NCBI GenBank assembly: GCA_963597355.1
Contig: CAVBPR010000013.1
Coordinates: 1-64,000 of the forward strand
DNA: 64,000 nt
Direction: 5' to 3'
DNA from: UMGS1766 sp963597355
GTDB taxonomy: Bacteria > Bacillota > Clostridia > Oscillospirales > Oscillospiraceae
Shown: positions 30,744 to 40,407 of the stretch, in pieces
Numbering within the stretch: position 1 is the stretch's first letter
Layout: each line of letters begins with the position of its first letter
The notes under the pieces: model-generated
What the model was told of the DNA's origin: nothing
Databases searched by the model: none
The model's input: only the letters and a program-made list of their open reading frames with translations
Made by a program: the position numbers and the translations under genes

Positions 30744-32978
30744 ATGGATCCTATTCTGGAACAATATTATGCACTGGAAAATAAAGTGCTTGCTTATAAT
30801 CCAAATCTGGACAAAGAAAAATTATTTGATGCATTCAAATATGCCGACAATGCCCACTCCTCCCAATTGCGCAAGGACAACAGTCCTTATATCACCCATC
30901 CCCTGGCAGTTGCAAGCATTGTTGCCGATTTGGAACTGGATCAGGACAGCATTATTGCCGCCATGCTCCACGACACAATTGAAGACACCGGTGTCACCCA
31001 CGAAGCCATTGCTCAGCGCTTTGGTGCGACGGTTGCTGACCTGGTGGAAGGTGTTACCAAGCTGACTCGCGTGCAGTTTAACACACGGGAAGAAAAGCAG
31101 ATGGAGAATCTGCGCAAAATGCTGCTGGCCATGTCCAAGGATATTCGTGTTGTGCTGGTTAAGATTTGCGACCGATTGCATAACATGCGCACCATGCAAT
31201 ATCAAACCCCGAAGAAACAGCGGGAAAAAGCCCTGGAAACCATGGAGATTTATGCCCCACTGGCCCACCGGTTAGGCATGCAGAAAATCAAATGGGAGCT
31301 AGAAGATCTCTCTCTGAAATATCTTGATCCGGTTGGATATAACGACATTAAGAACCAATTGGAATCCCGGTTTTCCGCTCACCAGGAATTTATGACCAAC
31401 ACCCAGGCCAAAATTCAGGCACGCATGGACCAGGAAGGGGTACATTGCAAAATATACGGTCGTATCAAGCACATTTACTCAATTTATCGAAAAATGTACA
31501 CGCAGCACAAAACGCTGTATGAGATCTTCGATCTGTACGCGTTTCGCGTAATTGTGGATGATCTGGCGGATTGCTATAAGGTCTTGGGTTTTGTCCACGA
31601 AATGTTCAATCTGGTTCCCAATCGTTTCAAGGACTACATTTCCACGCCAAAACCGAATATGTACCAGTCGCTGCACACTACGGTGATTGGCAAAGAAGGC
31701 ATCCCCTTTGAAATTCAAATCCGAACCTGGGAAATGCACCAGATTGCAGAATACGGCATTGCCGCACACTGGAAATATAAGGCCGGTGTAGGCAACCAGA
31801 AGCTGGACAGCGAGGCTACCTACGAATGGGTGCGCAAGCTGCTGGAAAGTCAACAGGACACCGACGCCGAGGAATTCGTCCGCTCGCTGAAAGTAGACTT
31901 GTTTGCCGACGAGGTGTTTGTTTTCACTCCCCAAGGCGATGTAGTAAACCTTCCTGCTGGCGCAACACCCATCGACTTTGCTTATTCCATCCACTCTGCC
32001 GTTGGCAACCATATGTCCGGTGCAAAGGTAAATGGCCGGATTGTGCCTTTCGACTCAAGCCTCAATAATGGCGACATTGTTGAAATTCAAACCTCAAAAA
32101 ATGCTCATCCCAGCCGCGACTGGATGAAGGTGTGTAAAAGCAACGAGGCCCGAAACAAAATCCGACAGTGGTTCAAGAAAGAACGTCGGGAAGAAAACAT
32201 TGCCACCGGACGCGCTTCCTTCGAATCGGAGATGAAACGCTGCGGCATACCTCTGTCTGAAATGATGCGGGATGACGTGTTGCCTCAGGTGCTGAAAAAG
32301 GTGAAATTCGGTTCTTTGGACGACATGTACGCTGCCATTGGCTATGGCGGTTTGACGGCGCAAAAAGCTGTTATTCGCGTTCGTGACGAAATCCTGCGAC
32401 TGAACAAGATCCAGAAGGATCAGGCCGCTCAGCAGGAATTGTTGGAGCGAGGTGAGGGATTGCATGTTGCAACCGCTACCGTTGCCCCTGCTCCCGCTCC
32501 AAAAGCAAAACGCCAAACCAAAAATGGCATTATCGTCGAAGGGCTGGATAACTGTCTGGTCAAGTTTGCTAAATGCTGTACGCCAGTTCCAGGCGACCCG
32601 GTAATTGGTTTTATTACAAAGGGATTTGGTGTTTCTGTTCATCGGAAGGACTGCCCCAATGCGGATCCGGCAAAGCGTAAACCGGCCGATCAGGGAAGAT
32701 GGATTGAAGTCGCCTGGGCGGACACAACGGACCACGAAGCCTACCAGACCAGTCTGGAAATCACAGCAAAAGATCGGCAGAATCTGTTCCTGGATGTAGC
32801 TGCCGCTTTGTCCGCTGCCCAAGTAAAGGTAGACAGTCTGTCGGCCAAAAATACGCCCGACGGTTTTGCCGTCATTACTGCCCTATTGCAGGTGCATTCG
32901 GTCGGAGAGGTAAACACTGTCATGCGCAAACTGAACGGCATCAGTGGCGTTATGACCGTCAACCGTGCAAGGGGGTAA
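30744..32978 (+). CDS. relA: Bifunctional (p)ppGpp synthetase/hydrolase
   Basis: A 744-residue Rel enzyme that makes and degrades the stringent-response alarmone. The HD hydrolase domain (about residues 40-190) has the HDTIEDTG motif, so hydrolase activity is likely retained. The synthetase domain (about 230-350) has RIKHIYSIYRKM and YQSLHTTVIGKEG. TGS (about 385-445) shows FVFTPQGDVVNLPAGATPID. The helical/zinc-finger part has CCTPVPGD, and an ACT domain ends the protein. The ATG at 30744 is preferred to the TTG at 30729, which lies in the ribosome binding site. It is 30 bases from recJ, and dtd follows with overlapping signals. Confidence 0.95.
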   Translation: MDPILEQYYALENKVLAYNPNLDKEKLFDAFKYADNAHSSQLRKDNSPYITHPLAVASIVADLELDQDSIIAAMLHDTIEDTGVTHEAIAQRFGATVADLVEGVTKLTRVQFNTREEKQMENLRKMLLAMSKDIRVVLVKICDRLHNMRTMQYQTPKKQREKALETMEIYAPLAHRLGMQKIKWELEDLSLKYLDPVGYNDIKNQLESRFSAHQEFMTNTQAKIQARMDQEGVHCKIYGRIKHIYSIYRKMYTQHKTLYEIFDLYAFRVIVDDLADCYKVLGFVHEMFNLVPNRFKDYISTPKPNMYQSLHTTVIGKEGIPFEIQIRTWEMHQIAEYGIAAHWKYKAGVGNQKLDSEATYEWVRKLLESQQDTDAEEFVRSLKVDLFADEVFVFTPQGDVVNLPAGATPIDFAYSIHSAVGNHMSGAKVNGRIVPFDSSLNNGDIVEIQTSKNAHPSRDWMKVCKSNEARNKIRQWFKKERREENIATGRASFESEMKRCGIPLSEMMRDDVLPQVLKKVKFGSLDDMYAAIGYGGLTAQKAVIRVRDEILRLNKIQKDQAAQQELLERGEGLHVATATVAPAPAPKAKRQTKNGIIVEGLDNCLVKFAKCCTPVPGDPVIGFITKGFGVSVHRKDCPNADPAKRKPADQGRWIEVAWADTTDHEAYQTSLEITAKDRQNLFLDVAAALSAAQVKVDSLSAKNTPDGFAVITALLQVHSVGEVNTVMRKLNGISGVMTVNRARG

Positions 32979-32986
32979 CCGTCAAA

Positions 32987-33442
32987 ATGAAAGCAGTTGT
33001 AACTAGAGTTACCCATGCAAAGGTCACCATAGATAATGCAGTAAGCGGTGAAATTGACCGTGGTTTTCTTGTGCTGCTTGGCATAGGGCCAGAGGATACC
33101 GAAGATGACGCCATATGGCTGGCCGATAAAGTTTGCGGCTGCCGCGTGTTTTCTGACGAAGCTGGAAAAATGAACCTGAATCTCGCTTCCATTGGCGGTT
33201 CTCTGTTGGTTGTCAGTCAATTCACCTTATACGCTGATCTGCGTTCCCGTCGCCCCGGCTTTACAAATGCTGCAAAACCGGATTTGGCAATTCCACTCTA
33301 TGAACGTTTTATGGCAGCATGCAGAGAACGCGGCTTTTCTGTTGCGCATGGGGAATTTGGCGCGGACATGCAGGTAGAATCCTGCAATGACGGCCCCGTC
33401 ACTTTACTGTTTGACACACAGGAACTACGTCGAAAAAAATAA
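32987..33442 (+). CDS. dtd: D-aminoacyl-tRNA deacylase
   Basis: A 151-residue enzyme that hydrolyses D-amino acids and glycine from mischarged tRNAs. The family motifs SQFTLYADLRSRRPGFTNA and NDGPVTLLFDT (the cross-subunit GP-containing loop) are present. The length matches the dimeric DTD1 type. Its ribosome binding site GGGGGT lies inside the last codons of relA, so the two are coupled. Confidence 0.95.
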   Translation: MKAVVTRVTHAKVTIDNAVSGEIDRGFLVLLGIGPEDTEDDAIWLADKVCGCRVFSDEAGKMNLNLASIGGSLLVVSQFTLYADLRSRRPGFTNAAKPDLAIPLYERFMAACRERGFSVAHGEFGADMQVESCNDGPVTLLFDTQELRRKK

Positions 33443-33464
33443 CCGTACAATGAGGTAATAGACA

Positions 33465-34079
33465 ATGAAAATGGAAACCCTTCAAGTTGGCATCATCGGA
33501 ACAAATTGCTATTTGGTCTGGGATGAAACCGCTGAAAACGCAGCTGCTATCATCGATCCCGGTGGTGATGCAGAGAAAATTCTCGCTGTTATCCACAGAG
33601 AACAGTTGGATGTTAAGTGCATTCTTCTCACCCACGGTCATTTTGATCACGTTCTGGCTGTACAGGATCTGCTGAAGGCCTATCCTGATTTACCGGTGTA
33701 TTTAACCGAAATCGACTATCCGGAGGCACGAGACGGCGGTCAGTTTGGCTACTGCATGGGACCGGTCGATTCCATGGTATTCTATGACGAGGGAGATATG
33801 GTCCGGGTTGGAAATCTGACCTTTACTGTCATGCGCACACCGGGTCATACCCCCGGTTCCGTCACATTGTGTACTGGCGACACGCTGTTTACCGGAGACA
33901 CGCTGTTTCGCGGTTCCTGCGGACGAACCGACTTTCCCGGCGGCAGTTATGCAGAAATGCAGGCTTCCTTAAAACGGCTGAGCGAACTCCCCGGTGATTA
34001 TCGCGTTTATCCTGGTCACGAGGGAAGCTCCACCCTGGAGTATGAACGAAAGTACAATCCATTTATGCAGCACTGTTGA
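33465..34079 (+). CDS. MBL-fold metallo-hydrolase (glyoxalase II-like)
   Basis: A 204-residue zinc hydrolase. The metal-binding motif THGHFDHV (about residues 52-59), the later RTPGHTPGSVTL and the closing VYPGHEGSSTLEYE provide the two-metal site. The size is that of YcbL/YqgX-type short glyoxalase II relatives. The substrate is unknown; hydroxyacylglutathione-like or other thioesters are possible, and Firmicutes of this type often lack glutathione. It is commonly found between dtd and hemZ in Clostridia, as here. Confidence 0.9.
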   Translation: MKMETLQVGIIGTNCYLVWDETAENAAAIIDPGGDAEKILAVIHREQLDVKCILLTHGHFDHVLAVQDLLKAYPDLPVYLTEIDYPEARDGGQFGYCMGPVDSMVFYDEGDMVRVGNLTFTVMRTPGHTPGSVTLCTGDTLFTGDTLFRGSCGRTDFPGGSYAEMQASLKRLSELPGDYRVYPGHEGSSTLEYERKYNPFMQHC

Positions 34080-34090
34080 GTTGACAGCTT

Positions 34091-35569
34091 ATGTATCTAG
34101 AACTGATTCACCACGACTACAAATACGCCGTGGAACAAATTATGCTGGTGCTGTTTCCGGGCGAAAAGCCGGTTTATGCTTCCGATCATCAGGAGACAAA
34201 TCGCGCCCGTTCCTCTTTGACCATCGGCAACACCTGGGCTACCGCCCGCACAAAGTTATCCTACAATGAAAAAACTGCTGTTGGCATTTCTCGCGTAAAA
34301 TGCGATCAACTTGCAGATGATCTCAACCGGAATCGCCTGTTGCAGCGAATTTTAAAGCAATCCTTTTATAAGGCCGCTGTCCATTGCACAGGAATTCAAC
34401 CTCCATGGGGTGCATTGACCGGCATTCGCCCTGCAAAATTGGCCAGCAAAGCTTTAAAAGAAGGCCGAAGTGAATCACAAACCCGACGCCTGTTCCAGAA
34501 CGAGTTTTTTGTTTCTCTTCCCCGCACGGAACTTGCACTGGATGCCGCCAAGGCCAGCCTTGCCGCAGAGAAAAAACTGGATGCCAGGGACATTTCGCTT
34601 TATGTCGGCATCCCCTTTTGCCCCACCCGTTGCGCCTATTGCAGTTTTGTTTCTGCAGATGTTCATCGAGCGTTAAAACTGGTTGAGCCTTATCTGTGCG
34701 CTCTGGATCGGGAAATTGATGCGACCGCCGAATACCTCCGTAAGTCCGGTTCAACTGTGCGGACAATCTATATAGGCGGCGGAACTCCAACCACCCTTTC
34801 TGCAAGGCAATTGGAACGGCTTATCTCTCATCTGCGAGAAAAATTAGATCTCCATCGCTTGATTGAATTTACCGTCGAGGCCGGTCGACCGGATACAATT
34901 TCGGACGATAAAATGAAGGTGCTCCACGACCTCGAAGTAGACCGTGTTTCCGTTAATCCACAATCCATGCGAGACGATGTACTTGCTGCAATGGGGCGAT
35001 CTCACACCGCAGATGACATTCTTCGCGCCTATGAGATCGTGCGCCGCAACAACATTCCCATCGTCAATATGGACCTGATCGCCGGTCTCCCCAAAGACAC
35101 TGTCAGCGGTTTCCGTTATACCCTGGACACCGTTCTTTCCCTTGACCCCGAAAACATCACCGTTCACACACTGGCCCTTAAAAAAGGCGCCCGGCTGATG
35201 ATGGAACGAGAGGGTCTGCCCACAGGAGAGGAAACTGCCTCTATGTTGGACTACGCCTGGGATGCTTTGCGCGCCAGCGGCCAGGAACCCTATTACCTTT
35301 ATCGTCAAAAATATATGTCCGGTGCTTTAGAAAACATCGGGTGGTGCAAGCCCGGAACAGAGGGACTTTATAATATCTGCATTATGGAAGAACTCCACTC
35401 CATTCTTGCCCTGGGTGCAGGCGGTTCTACAAAACTTACGGATCCCGCCACCGGAAAAATTGTGCGTATCACAAACCCGAAATACCCTCAGCAGTATATT
35501 GAGCGAATCGACCAGATTTGTCTGGATAAAGCTCCGCTTGTCCCATTTCAGCAGGCACTGTACACCTGA
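34091..35569 (+). CDS. hemZ: Coproporphyrinogen dehydrogenase HemZ (radical SAM)
   Basis: A 492-residue radical SAM enzyme of the HemN/HemZ family. The N-terminal 150 residues are specific to HemZ. The cluster-binding FCPTRCAYCSF (CxxxCxxC) lies near residue 176, then IYIGGGTPTTLSARQLERL and VSVNPQSMRD. HemZ is named for oxygen-independent coproporphyrinogen III oxidation, but no other haem genes are nearby and related enzymes do other chemistry, so the reaction is uncertain. The ribosome binding site is weak (GAG only). It is conserved next to relA/dtd in Clostridia. Confidence 0.9.
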   Translation: MYLELIHHDYKYAVEQIMLVLFPGEKPVYASDHQETNRARSSLTIGNTWATARTKLSYNEKTAVGISRVKCDQLADDLNRNRLLQRILKQSFYKAAVHCTGIQPPWGALTGIRPAKLASKALKEGRSESQTRRLFQNEFFVSLPRTELALDAAKASLAAEKKLDARDISLYVGIPFCPTRCAYCSFVSADVHRALKLVEPYLCALDREIDATAEYLRKSGSTVRTIYIGGGTPTTLSARQLERLISHLREKLDLHRLIEFTVEAGRPDTISDDKMKVLHDLEVDRVSVNPQSMRDDVLAAMGRSHTADDILRAYEIVRRNNIPIVNMDLIAGLPKDTVSGFRYTLDTVLSLDPENITVHTLALKKGARLMMEREGLPTGEETASMLDYAWDALRASGQEPYYLYRQKYMSGALENIGWCKPGTEGLYNICIMEELHSILALGAGGSTKLTDPATGKIVRITNPKYPQQYIERIDQICLDKAPLVPFQQALYT

Positions 35570-35603
35570 CGCAACATAACACAAATAAAAAAGGAGAATC
35601 TCT

Positions 35604-36458
35604 ATGAGCGAAAACATCGAAGCTCAGCAGGAACAGGAAGGCTGCACCCACGACTGTTCTTCCTGCGGTCAAACCTGCGGCAGCCGTCAAGAGGACTTAC
35701 GCGCTCCCTGCAATCCCCACTCCGTTGTTCGCCATGTCATTGGCGTTGTCAGCGGCAAGGGCGGCGTTGGAAAAAGCATGGTAACCAGCCAGCTGGCTGT
35801 AACTATGGCGCGCATGGGCTATCGCGTTGGTATTCTGGACTCTGATATTACCGGTCCATCCATCCCCAAGGCATTTGGAATCCACGAACGGGCGGTTGGA
35901 AGCGAAAACGGAATTCTGCCTGCTATGACTGGCACCGGAATTTCCGTTATGAGCCTGAATCTCCTGACGGAAAACGAAACAGATCCGGTTCTGTGGCGTG
36001 GCCCGGTAATTGCCGGCGTGGTCAAGCAATTCTGGACGGATGTCTGCTGGGGTGAACTGGATTATCTGTTCGTGGATATGCCTCCAGGAACCGGCGATGT
36101 TCCGTTGACGGTATTCCAGTCGCTTCCCGTAGACGGAATTATTGTGGTCACCTCTCCCCAGGATCTGGTCAGTATGATCGTTACAAAGGCCATTCGGATG
36201 GCGCAGATGATGAACATCCCTGTCCTTGGTATGATTGAAAATTTCAGTTATTTTCTTTGTCCCGATTGCGGCAAGCGCCATGAACTCTTCGGAAAAAGTC
36301 ATGCCGAAGAAACCGCTCAAGCCAACGGCATCGCCTTGCTGGCACAGCTGCCCATTGATCCTGAGCTGGCCGCCGCTTGTGACGCCGGAAAGCTGGAGTC
36401 GTTTAATAAAGACTATCTGGCGGATACCTGTAAAATGCTCAGTTCACTGCTCAGCTGA
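35604..36458 (+). CDS. Mrp/NBP35-type P-loop ATPase
   Basis: A 284-residue ATPase that carries and transfers iron-sulfur clusters. The deviant Walker A VVSGKGGVGKSMVTSQLA starts near residue 49, then LDSDITGPSIPKAFG, the LFVDMPPGTGDVPL Walker B region, and the cluster-binding CPDCGKRHELFG near residue 214. An N-terminal cysteine-rich segment (CTHDCSSCGQTC) may bind a further cluster, as in NBP35 rather than plain Mrp. AAAAAGGAG precedes the ATG. It is the last gene of the recJ-relA-dtd-MBL-hemZ run and ends at a bidirectional terminator. Confidence 0.93.
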   Translation: MSENIEAQQEQEGCTHDCSSCGQTCGSRQEDLRAPCNPHSVVRHVIGVVSGKGGVGKSMVTSQLAVTMARMGYRVGILDSDITGPSIPKAFGIHERAVGSENGILPAMTGTGISVMSLNLLTENETDPVLWRGPVIAGVVKQFWTDVCWGELDYLFVDMPPGTGDVPLTVFQSLPVDGIIVVTSPQDLVSMIVTKAIRMAQMMNIPVLGMIENFSYFLCPDCGKRHELFGKSHAEETAQANGIALLAQLPIDPELAAACDAGKLESFNKDYLADTCKMLSSLLS

Positions 36459-36535
36459 GATATTTTTTGTTATACGTTGAAAGCGGTTTATCTTGATCGA
36501 ATATTTAAAAGAATAAGGTTATCGACCTTCACGCA

Positions 36536-36586
36536 AAAAAGGAAGTCGGAGTTGCTGATATACCGCAACTCCGGCTTCCTTTTTAT
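36536..36586. terminator. Bidirectional terminator, mrp and glmS
   Basis: GGAAGTCGGAGTTGC (36541-36555) and GCAACTCCGGCTTCC (36565-36579) with A-run before and T-run after. It sits between convergent operons. Confidence 0.88.
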
Positions 36587-36589
36587 CAT

Positions 36590-38422
36590 TTATTCGACTG
36601 TAACAGACTTTGCCAGATTTCGAGGTTTGTCAATGTCGCATCCTCGGTTCAATGCCACATAGTATGCAAACAATTGCAGCGGCAAAACCGCAAGAGACGG
36701 CATTAACATGGGATCCAGCTCCGGAATTGTAATAATTCCATCGCACTGTCCCTGCAGTGCATCCACATGCTGCTGTGTCGTAAGCGCCAACACATCTGCT
36801 CCGCGAGAACGAACTTCTACGATATTGCTCATCGTTTTCTCAAACAGCTGGTTATACGTCGCCAAAGACACAACCAGAGTTCCGTCTTCAATCAAAGAAA
36901 TCGTTCCATGCTTCAATTCCCCTGCCGCGTAAGCCTCAGAATGGATATAGGAAATTTCTTTCAGCTTCAGCGAACCTTCCAGGCCCATTGCATAGTCCAT
37001 ATTGCGGCCAATAAAGAAGATAGACTCATGATTAAAATAGTGAGATGCCAAATACTGAATGTTTTCCTTGTTGTTCAGAACTTCCTCCATACAGCTGGGC
37101 AGCAGCCGAAGTTCCGAGACCAACCGGCTGTAATTCGCTCCATCGATTCGACCAAGTATATCTGCAAAATACAGCCCCAGCAAATACAAAACGCCCAACT
37201 GCGTGGAATATGCCTTTGTAGTTGCCACTGCAATTTCCGGGCCGGCCCAGGTATAGAGCACGTCGTCGCATTCCTTGGCAATGGAACTGCCTACTACATT
37301 GACAATACCCAGTGTCCGCGCCTCCAATTTCTTAGCCTCGCGCAGTGCTGCCAGGGTATCTGCCGTCTCGCCCGACTGACTGATCACAATCACCAGCGTC
37401 TTATCGTCCACAATGGGATCGCAATAACGGAATTCCGACGCCAAAGTTACCTCAACGGGAATTCGGAGCATTTTTTCCAAAAAATACTTGCCTACCATGC
37501 CCACATGATAGGAAGAGCCACAGGCAACAATATAGAGGTGGCGCATCTCACGAATATACTCCGGTGTCAGGCTCAGGTCTTCCAGCACAACCCGATCTTC
37601 CTTCAATCTTGGAAACAGGCACTTCCGCAGCGCATCCGGCTGTTCCATGATCTCCTTGATCATGAAATGCTCATAACCGCCCTTTTCTGCTGCAGAAATT
37701 TCCCAATCAACCGTAGAATGTTCTTTCTCTACCGGATTCAACAGGGAATCAAAGACCTGAATTCCATCTGCTGTCAGGACCGCAATCTCGCCGTCTTCCA
37801 TATAGGCAACCTCGCGAGTGTATTTGATAAGTGCTGTCACATCGCTGGCCAGATAACTGCCATCCTCACCATAGCCTAAGACCAATGGACCGTCCTTACG
37901 CGCGGCAATCAACTGGTCCGGTTTATCGACACAGATAATGCCCAGCGCATAAGAGCCTTCAATCTGACTCAACGCCTTTACCACTGCATCCATGATATTA
38001 TCGGTGTAGTAGTAGTCCACCAATTGCGCTACAACCTCTGTATCGGTTTCGGATACGAAAGTAACGCCTTTCGCTTCCAAACGCTGGCGCAGAGACAGAA
38101 AGTTTTCAATAATTCCGTTGTGTACGACCGCAATACGGCCAGATTGACTTACATGGGGATGTGAATTCAGATCGGAAGGCTGGCCGTGGGTCGCCCAGCG
38201 GGTATGACCGACACCTACGTGTCCATGCACATTCTTTCCGTCATTCACAAGGTCACGCAGAACCTGCAGTCTGCCCTTTGCCTTTACGACCTGCAACCCC
38301 TTTTGTGGATCATAGACTGCAATACCGGCAGAATCGTAACCGCGGTATTCCAACCGGGCCAATCCGTCTAACAGGATAGGAGCAGCTTCCTCCTTCCCTG
38401 CAAATCCAACAATACCACACAT
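36590..38422 (-). CDS. glmS: Glucosamine-fructose-6-phosphate aminotransferase (isomerizing)
   Basis: A 610-residue enzyme that makes glucosamine-6-phosphate from fructose-6-phosphate and glutamine, feeding peptidoglycan and amino-sugar synthesis. The N-terminal glutaminase starts at Cys2 (MCGIVGFAG) with RGYDSAG and GHTRWATHGQPS. Two SIS isomerase domains follow, with ACGSSYHVGMVG and ISQSGETADTLAALREA. The C-terminal DKPRNLAKSVTVE is the canonical end. The upstream spacer to upp is only about 85 bases and shows no glmS ribozyme core, so it is not regulated that way. GGAGGGATG-like pairing precedes the ATG. Confidence 0.97.
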   Translation of the reverse strand: MCGIVGFAGKEEAAPILLDGLARLEYRGYDSAGIAVYDPQKGLQVVKAKGRLQVLRDLVNDGKNVHGHVGVGHTRWATHGQPSDLNSHPHVSQSGRIAVVHNGIIENFLSLRQRLEAKGVTFVSETDTEVVAQLVDYYYTDNIMDAVVKALSQIEGSYALGIICVDKPDQLIAARKDGPLVLGYGEDGSYLASDVTALIKYTREVAYMEDGEIAVLTADGIQVFDSLLNPVEKEHSTVDWEISAAEKGGYEHFMIKEIMEQPDALRKCLFPRLKEDRVVLEDLSLTPEYIREMRHLYIVACGSSYHVGMVGKYFLEKMLRIPVEVTLASEFRYCDPIVDDKTLVIVISQSGETADTLAALREAKKLEARTLGIVNVVGSSIAKECDDVLYTWAGPEIAVATTKAYSTQLGVLYLLGLYFADILGRIDGANYSRLVSELRLLPSCMEEVLNNKENIQYLASHYFNHESIFFIGRNMDYAMGLEGSLKLKEISYIHSEAYAAGELKHGTISLIEDGTLVVSLATYNQLFEKTMSNIVEVRSRGADVLALTTQQHVDALQGQCDGIITIPELDPMLMPSLAVLPLQLFAYYVALNRGCDIDKPRNLAKSVTVE

Positions 38423-38472
38423 TGTAAAACATCCCTCCTACTTAAACCAAATCGACACGCAAATAAACAAAT

Positions 38473-38497
38473 GGGGGCGGCGTCTTTGCCGCCCCTT
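38473..38497 (-). terminator. GC-rich hairpin between upp and glmS
   Basis: GGGGCGGCG and TGCCGCCCC form a stable stem. On the minus strand it is followed by CCATTTGTTT, a poor T-tract, so read-through from upp into glmS is likely. Confidence 0.6.
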
Positions 38498-38508
38498 GAA
38501 GCATCTGT

Positions 38509-39135
38509 TTACTTGGTGCCGAAAATACGGTCGCCAGCATCGCCCAAACCGGGGACAATGTAGCCATGCTCATTCAATTTCTCGTCCAATCCTGCAACAT
38601 AGAACTCTACGTCAGGATGCTCTTTCTCGATACGAGCCACGCCTTCCGGCGCTGCCAGTATGTTCATCATTTTGATGTTCTTGCAGCCATAGCGCTTCAT
38701 GAAGGTAATTGCCGCACTGGCGCTGCCACCGGTAGCCAGCATGGGGTCGACAATCAGAATTTCACGCTCTGCAATATCTGGGGGCATTTTGCAATAATAC
38801 TCCACCGGCTCCAGAGTCTCCGGATCACGATAGAGACCGATATGACCCACTTTTGCGGTCGGAATCAGTGTAAGCACACCGTCGACCATGCCAAGACCTG
38901 CACGCAAAATCGGCACGACTGCCATTTTCTTGCCTGCAATGCAGTGACCGGTTGCTGTGGCGATCGGTGTTTCCACCTGAATCTCTTCCAATGGAAGATT
39001 ACGCGTTGCCTCATAGCACATCAGCATTGCAATTTCCGACACTGCAGTTCGAAAATCACGCGTACCGGTACTTTTATCCCGCAAAATGCACAGTTTGTGC
39101 TGCAGCAAAGGATGATCTAACACATGAACAGCCAT
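38509..39135 (-). CDS. upp: Uracil phosphoribosyltransferase
   Basis: A 208-residue salvage enzyme converting uracil and PRPP to UMP. The family motifs RAGLGMVDGVLTLIPTAKVG and LIVDPMLATGGSA (the PRPP-binding loop, residue about 130) are present, with the C-terminal PGLGDAGDRIFGTK. AAGGGGCTTTTTTATA precedes the ATG. It is 16 bases after tsaB and upstream of glmS, so it is probably part of one transcript with tsaE and tsaB. Confidence 0.96.
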   Translation of the reverse strand: MAVHVLDHPLLQHKLCILRDKSTGTRDFRTAVSEIAMLMCYEATRNLPLEEIQVETPIATATGHCIAGKKMAVVPILRAGLGMVDGVLTLIPTAKVGHIGLYRDPETLEPVEYYCKMPPDIAEREILIVDPMLATGGSASAAITFMKRYGCKNIKMMNILAAPEGVARIEKEHPDVEFYVAGLDEKLNEHGYIVPGLGDAGDRIFGTK

Positions 39136-39151
39136 TATAAAAAAGCCCCTT

Positions 39152-39874
39152 TCAGTTCTTTACATTCTTTTCGCGTTCCGCACGTTCCCGTTCTGCCTGC
39201 GACAAACGCAAATAATTGGCCACGAGATCATTTCCGGATATCAATTGATCCGCGCGTATTTTCTCAAGTGCACACCGCGCCACACCCCATGCGTTCTGAA
39301 ATCGCAACTGCGGCGGCGCCAAATGCAGAGACAGTCCGCGCTCACAGCACCCATTATAGCACAACTCGGCACCATCTCCAACAACTATTTGCGGCAGTTG
39401 AACTGTTTCTCTTAGTTGTTTTAATTCCGCTGCCAGTTCCTCCAGTGAAATTGCACGATCCGGTGTCAGACGTTCCAGTTTTTCGCCATCTGCACGAAAA
39501 ACAGCATTATATACTTGCTGCCGACGCGCATCCATAGCGCAACAGACAATCGCATTCATATGGGCCAGATTCCAGGCCATGGATTCTAATGTGGACACCC
39601 CTGTACAGGCTTTTTCCGCTCCCCATGCCAAACCTTTCACCGTAGAAATACCAATACGCAATCCCGTGAAGGAACCCGGTCCATTTGCAACGGCAAGGCA
39701 ATCGATTTCCTCCAGTTTGACATTGCATCGTTTTAATAAATCTTCCGCCATCGGCATCAGCGTTGTGCTGTGGGTTAATCCGTTATTTTGGTAAGACTGT
39801 GCGATAAGAAATTCATCTTCACAAAGCGCCACACTGGCTGCCTTTGCAGACGATTCAAAGGCCAGAATTTTCAC
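39152..39874 (-). CDS. tsaB: tRNA threonylcarbamoyladenosine protein TsaB
   Basis: A 240-residue partner of TsaD/TsaE in t6A37 modification of ANN-decoding tRNAs. The start is ILAFESSAKAASVAL, with DCLAVANGPGSFTGLRIGIS (the hallmark G-P-G-S-F-T-G-L-R) near residue 70 and LESMAWN. The ASKHA fold lacks catalytic metal residues, as in all TsaB. Its ATG overlaps the tsaE stop (ATGA). The C-terminal tail is short and basic. tsaD and rimI, often adjacent, are not in this window. Confidence 0.94.
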   Translation of the reverse strand: MKILAFESSAKAASVALCEDEFLIAQSYQNNGLTHSTTLMPMAEDLLKRCNVKLEEIDCLAVANGPGSFTGLRIGISTVKGLAWGAEKACTGVSTLESMAWNLAHMNAIVCCAMDARRQQVYNAVFRADGEKLERLTPDRAISLEELAAELKQLRETVQLPQIVVGDGAELCYNGCCERGLSLHLAPPQLRFQNAWGVARCALEKIRADQLISGNDLVANYLRLSQAERERAEREKNVKN

Positions 39875-40296
39875 ATCTCTACCCCCGTAATTGTAATGAA
39901 ACGGCTATTGGGTGAAGTTCCATTTTTCAGATCAATTCGAATCACATCTCCGTCCATTGCGTCCTCAACAATTTCACTCCACTCCACTGCGCATACACCA
40001 CCCCGACTGAGATAATCCTCCCAGCCGATGTCATACAGTTCATCAGACGACCCAAGGCGATACATATCAAAGTGAAACAGCGGCAACCGTCCATTGGGAT
40101 ATTCATTTACGATGGTAAAGGTCGGGCTGGTAACGCGCTCAGTAATTCCCAGACCTCGAGCAAGTCCCCGGGTGAATGCGGTTTTCCCCGCTCCAAGATC
40201 GCCAGTATAAGCAATCACTTCTCCCCCGTTCAGATGCTCTGCCAAGCGAGCTCCCAGCTGTTCCGTTTCCTCGGCACTTTCCGTTTGATAAGTCAT
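39871..40296 (-). CDS. tsaE: tRNA t6A biosynthesis ATPase TsaE
   Basis: A 141-residue P-loop ATPase needed for turnover of the TsaB-TsaD complex. The motif EVIAYTGDLGAGKTAFTRGL is Walker A; FTIVNEYPNGRLPLFHFDMY and GVCAVEWSE are the switch and Walker B regions. The ATG at 40296 is chosen for GCAGGAGGAGATT just upstream. It overlaps tsaB by four bases. A good promoter lies 40 bases further upstream. Confidence 0.94.
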   Translation of the reverse strand: MTYQTESAEETEQLGARLAEHLNGGEVIAYTGDLGAGKTAFTRGLARGLGITERVTSPTFTIVNEYPNGRLPLFHFDMYRLGSSDELYDIGWEDYLSRGGVCAVEWSEIVEDAMDGDVIRIDLKNGTSPNSRFITITGVEM

Positions 40297-40335
40297 AATC
40301 TCTCCTCCTGCGATCTTCTTCGCAGATTTCGCCTT

Positions 40336-40364
40336 AGTATAACACACCCGATGAATCTCTGCAA
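40336..40364 (-). promoter_or_regulatory. Promoter of tsaE-tsaB-upp operon
   Basis: On the minus strand TTGCAG (40359-40364), 17 bases, TATACT (40336-40341). Confidence 0.7.
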
Positions 40365-40407
40365 AATTTTACAGCCCCGCACTCCGTTCAACGCAACAAA
40401 AATCCCG

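Noticed and set aside
38423..38508. Possible glmS ribozyme upstream of glmS.
   Set aside because: The spacer is too short and shows only a terminator-like hairpin.
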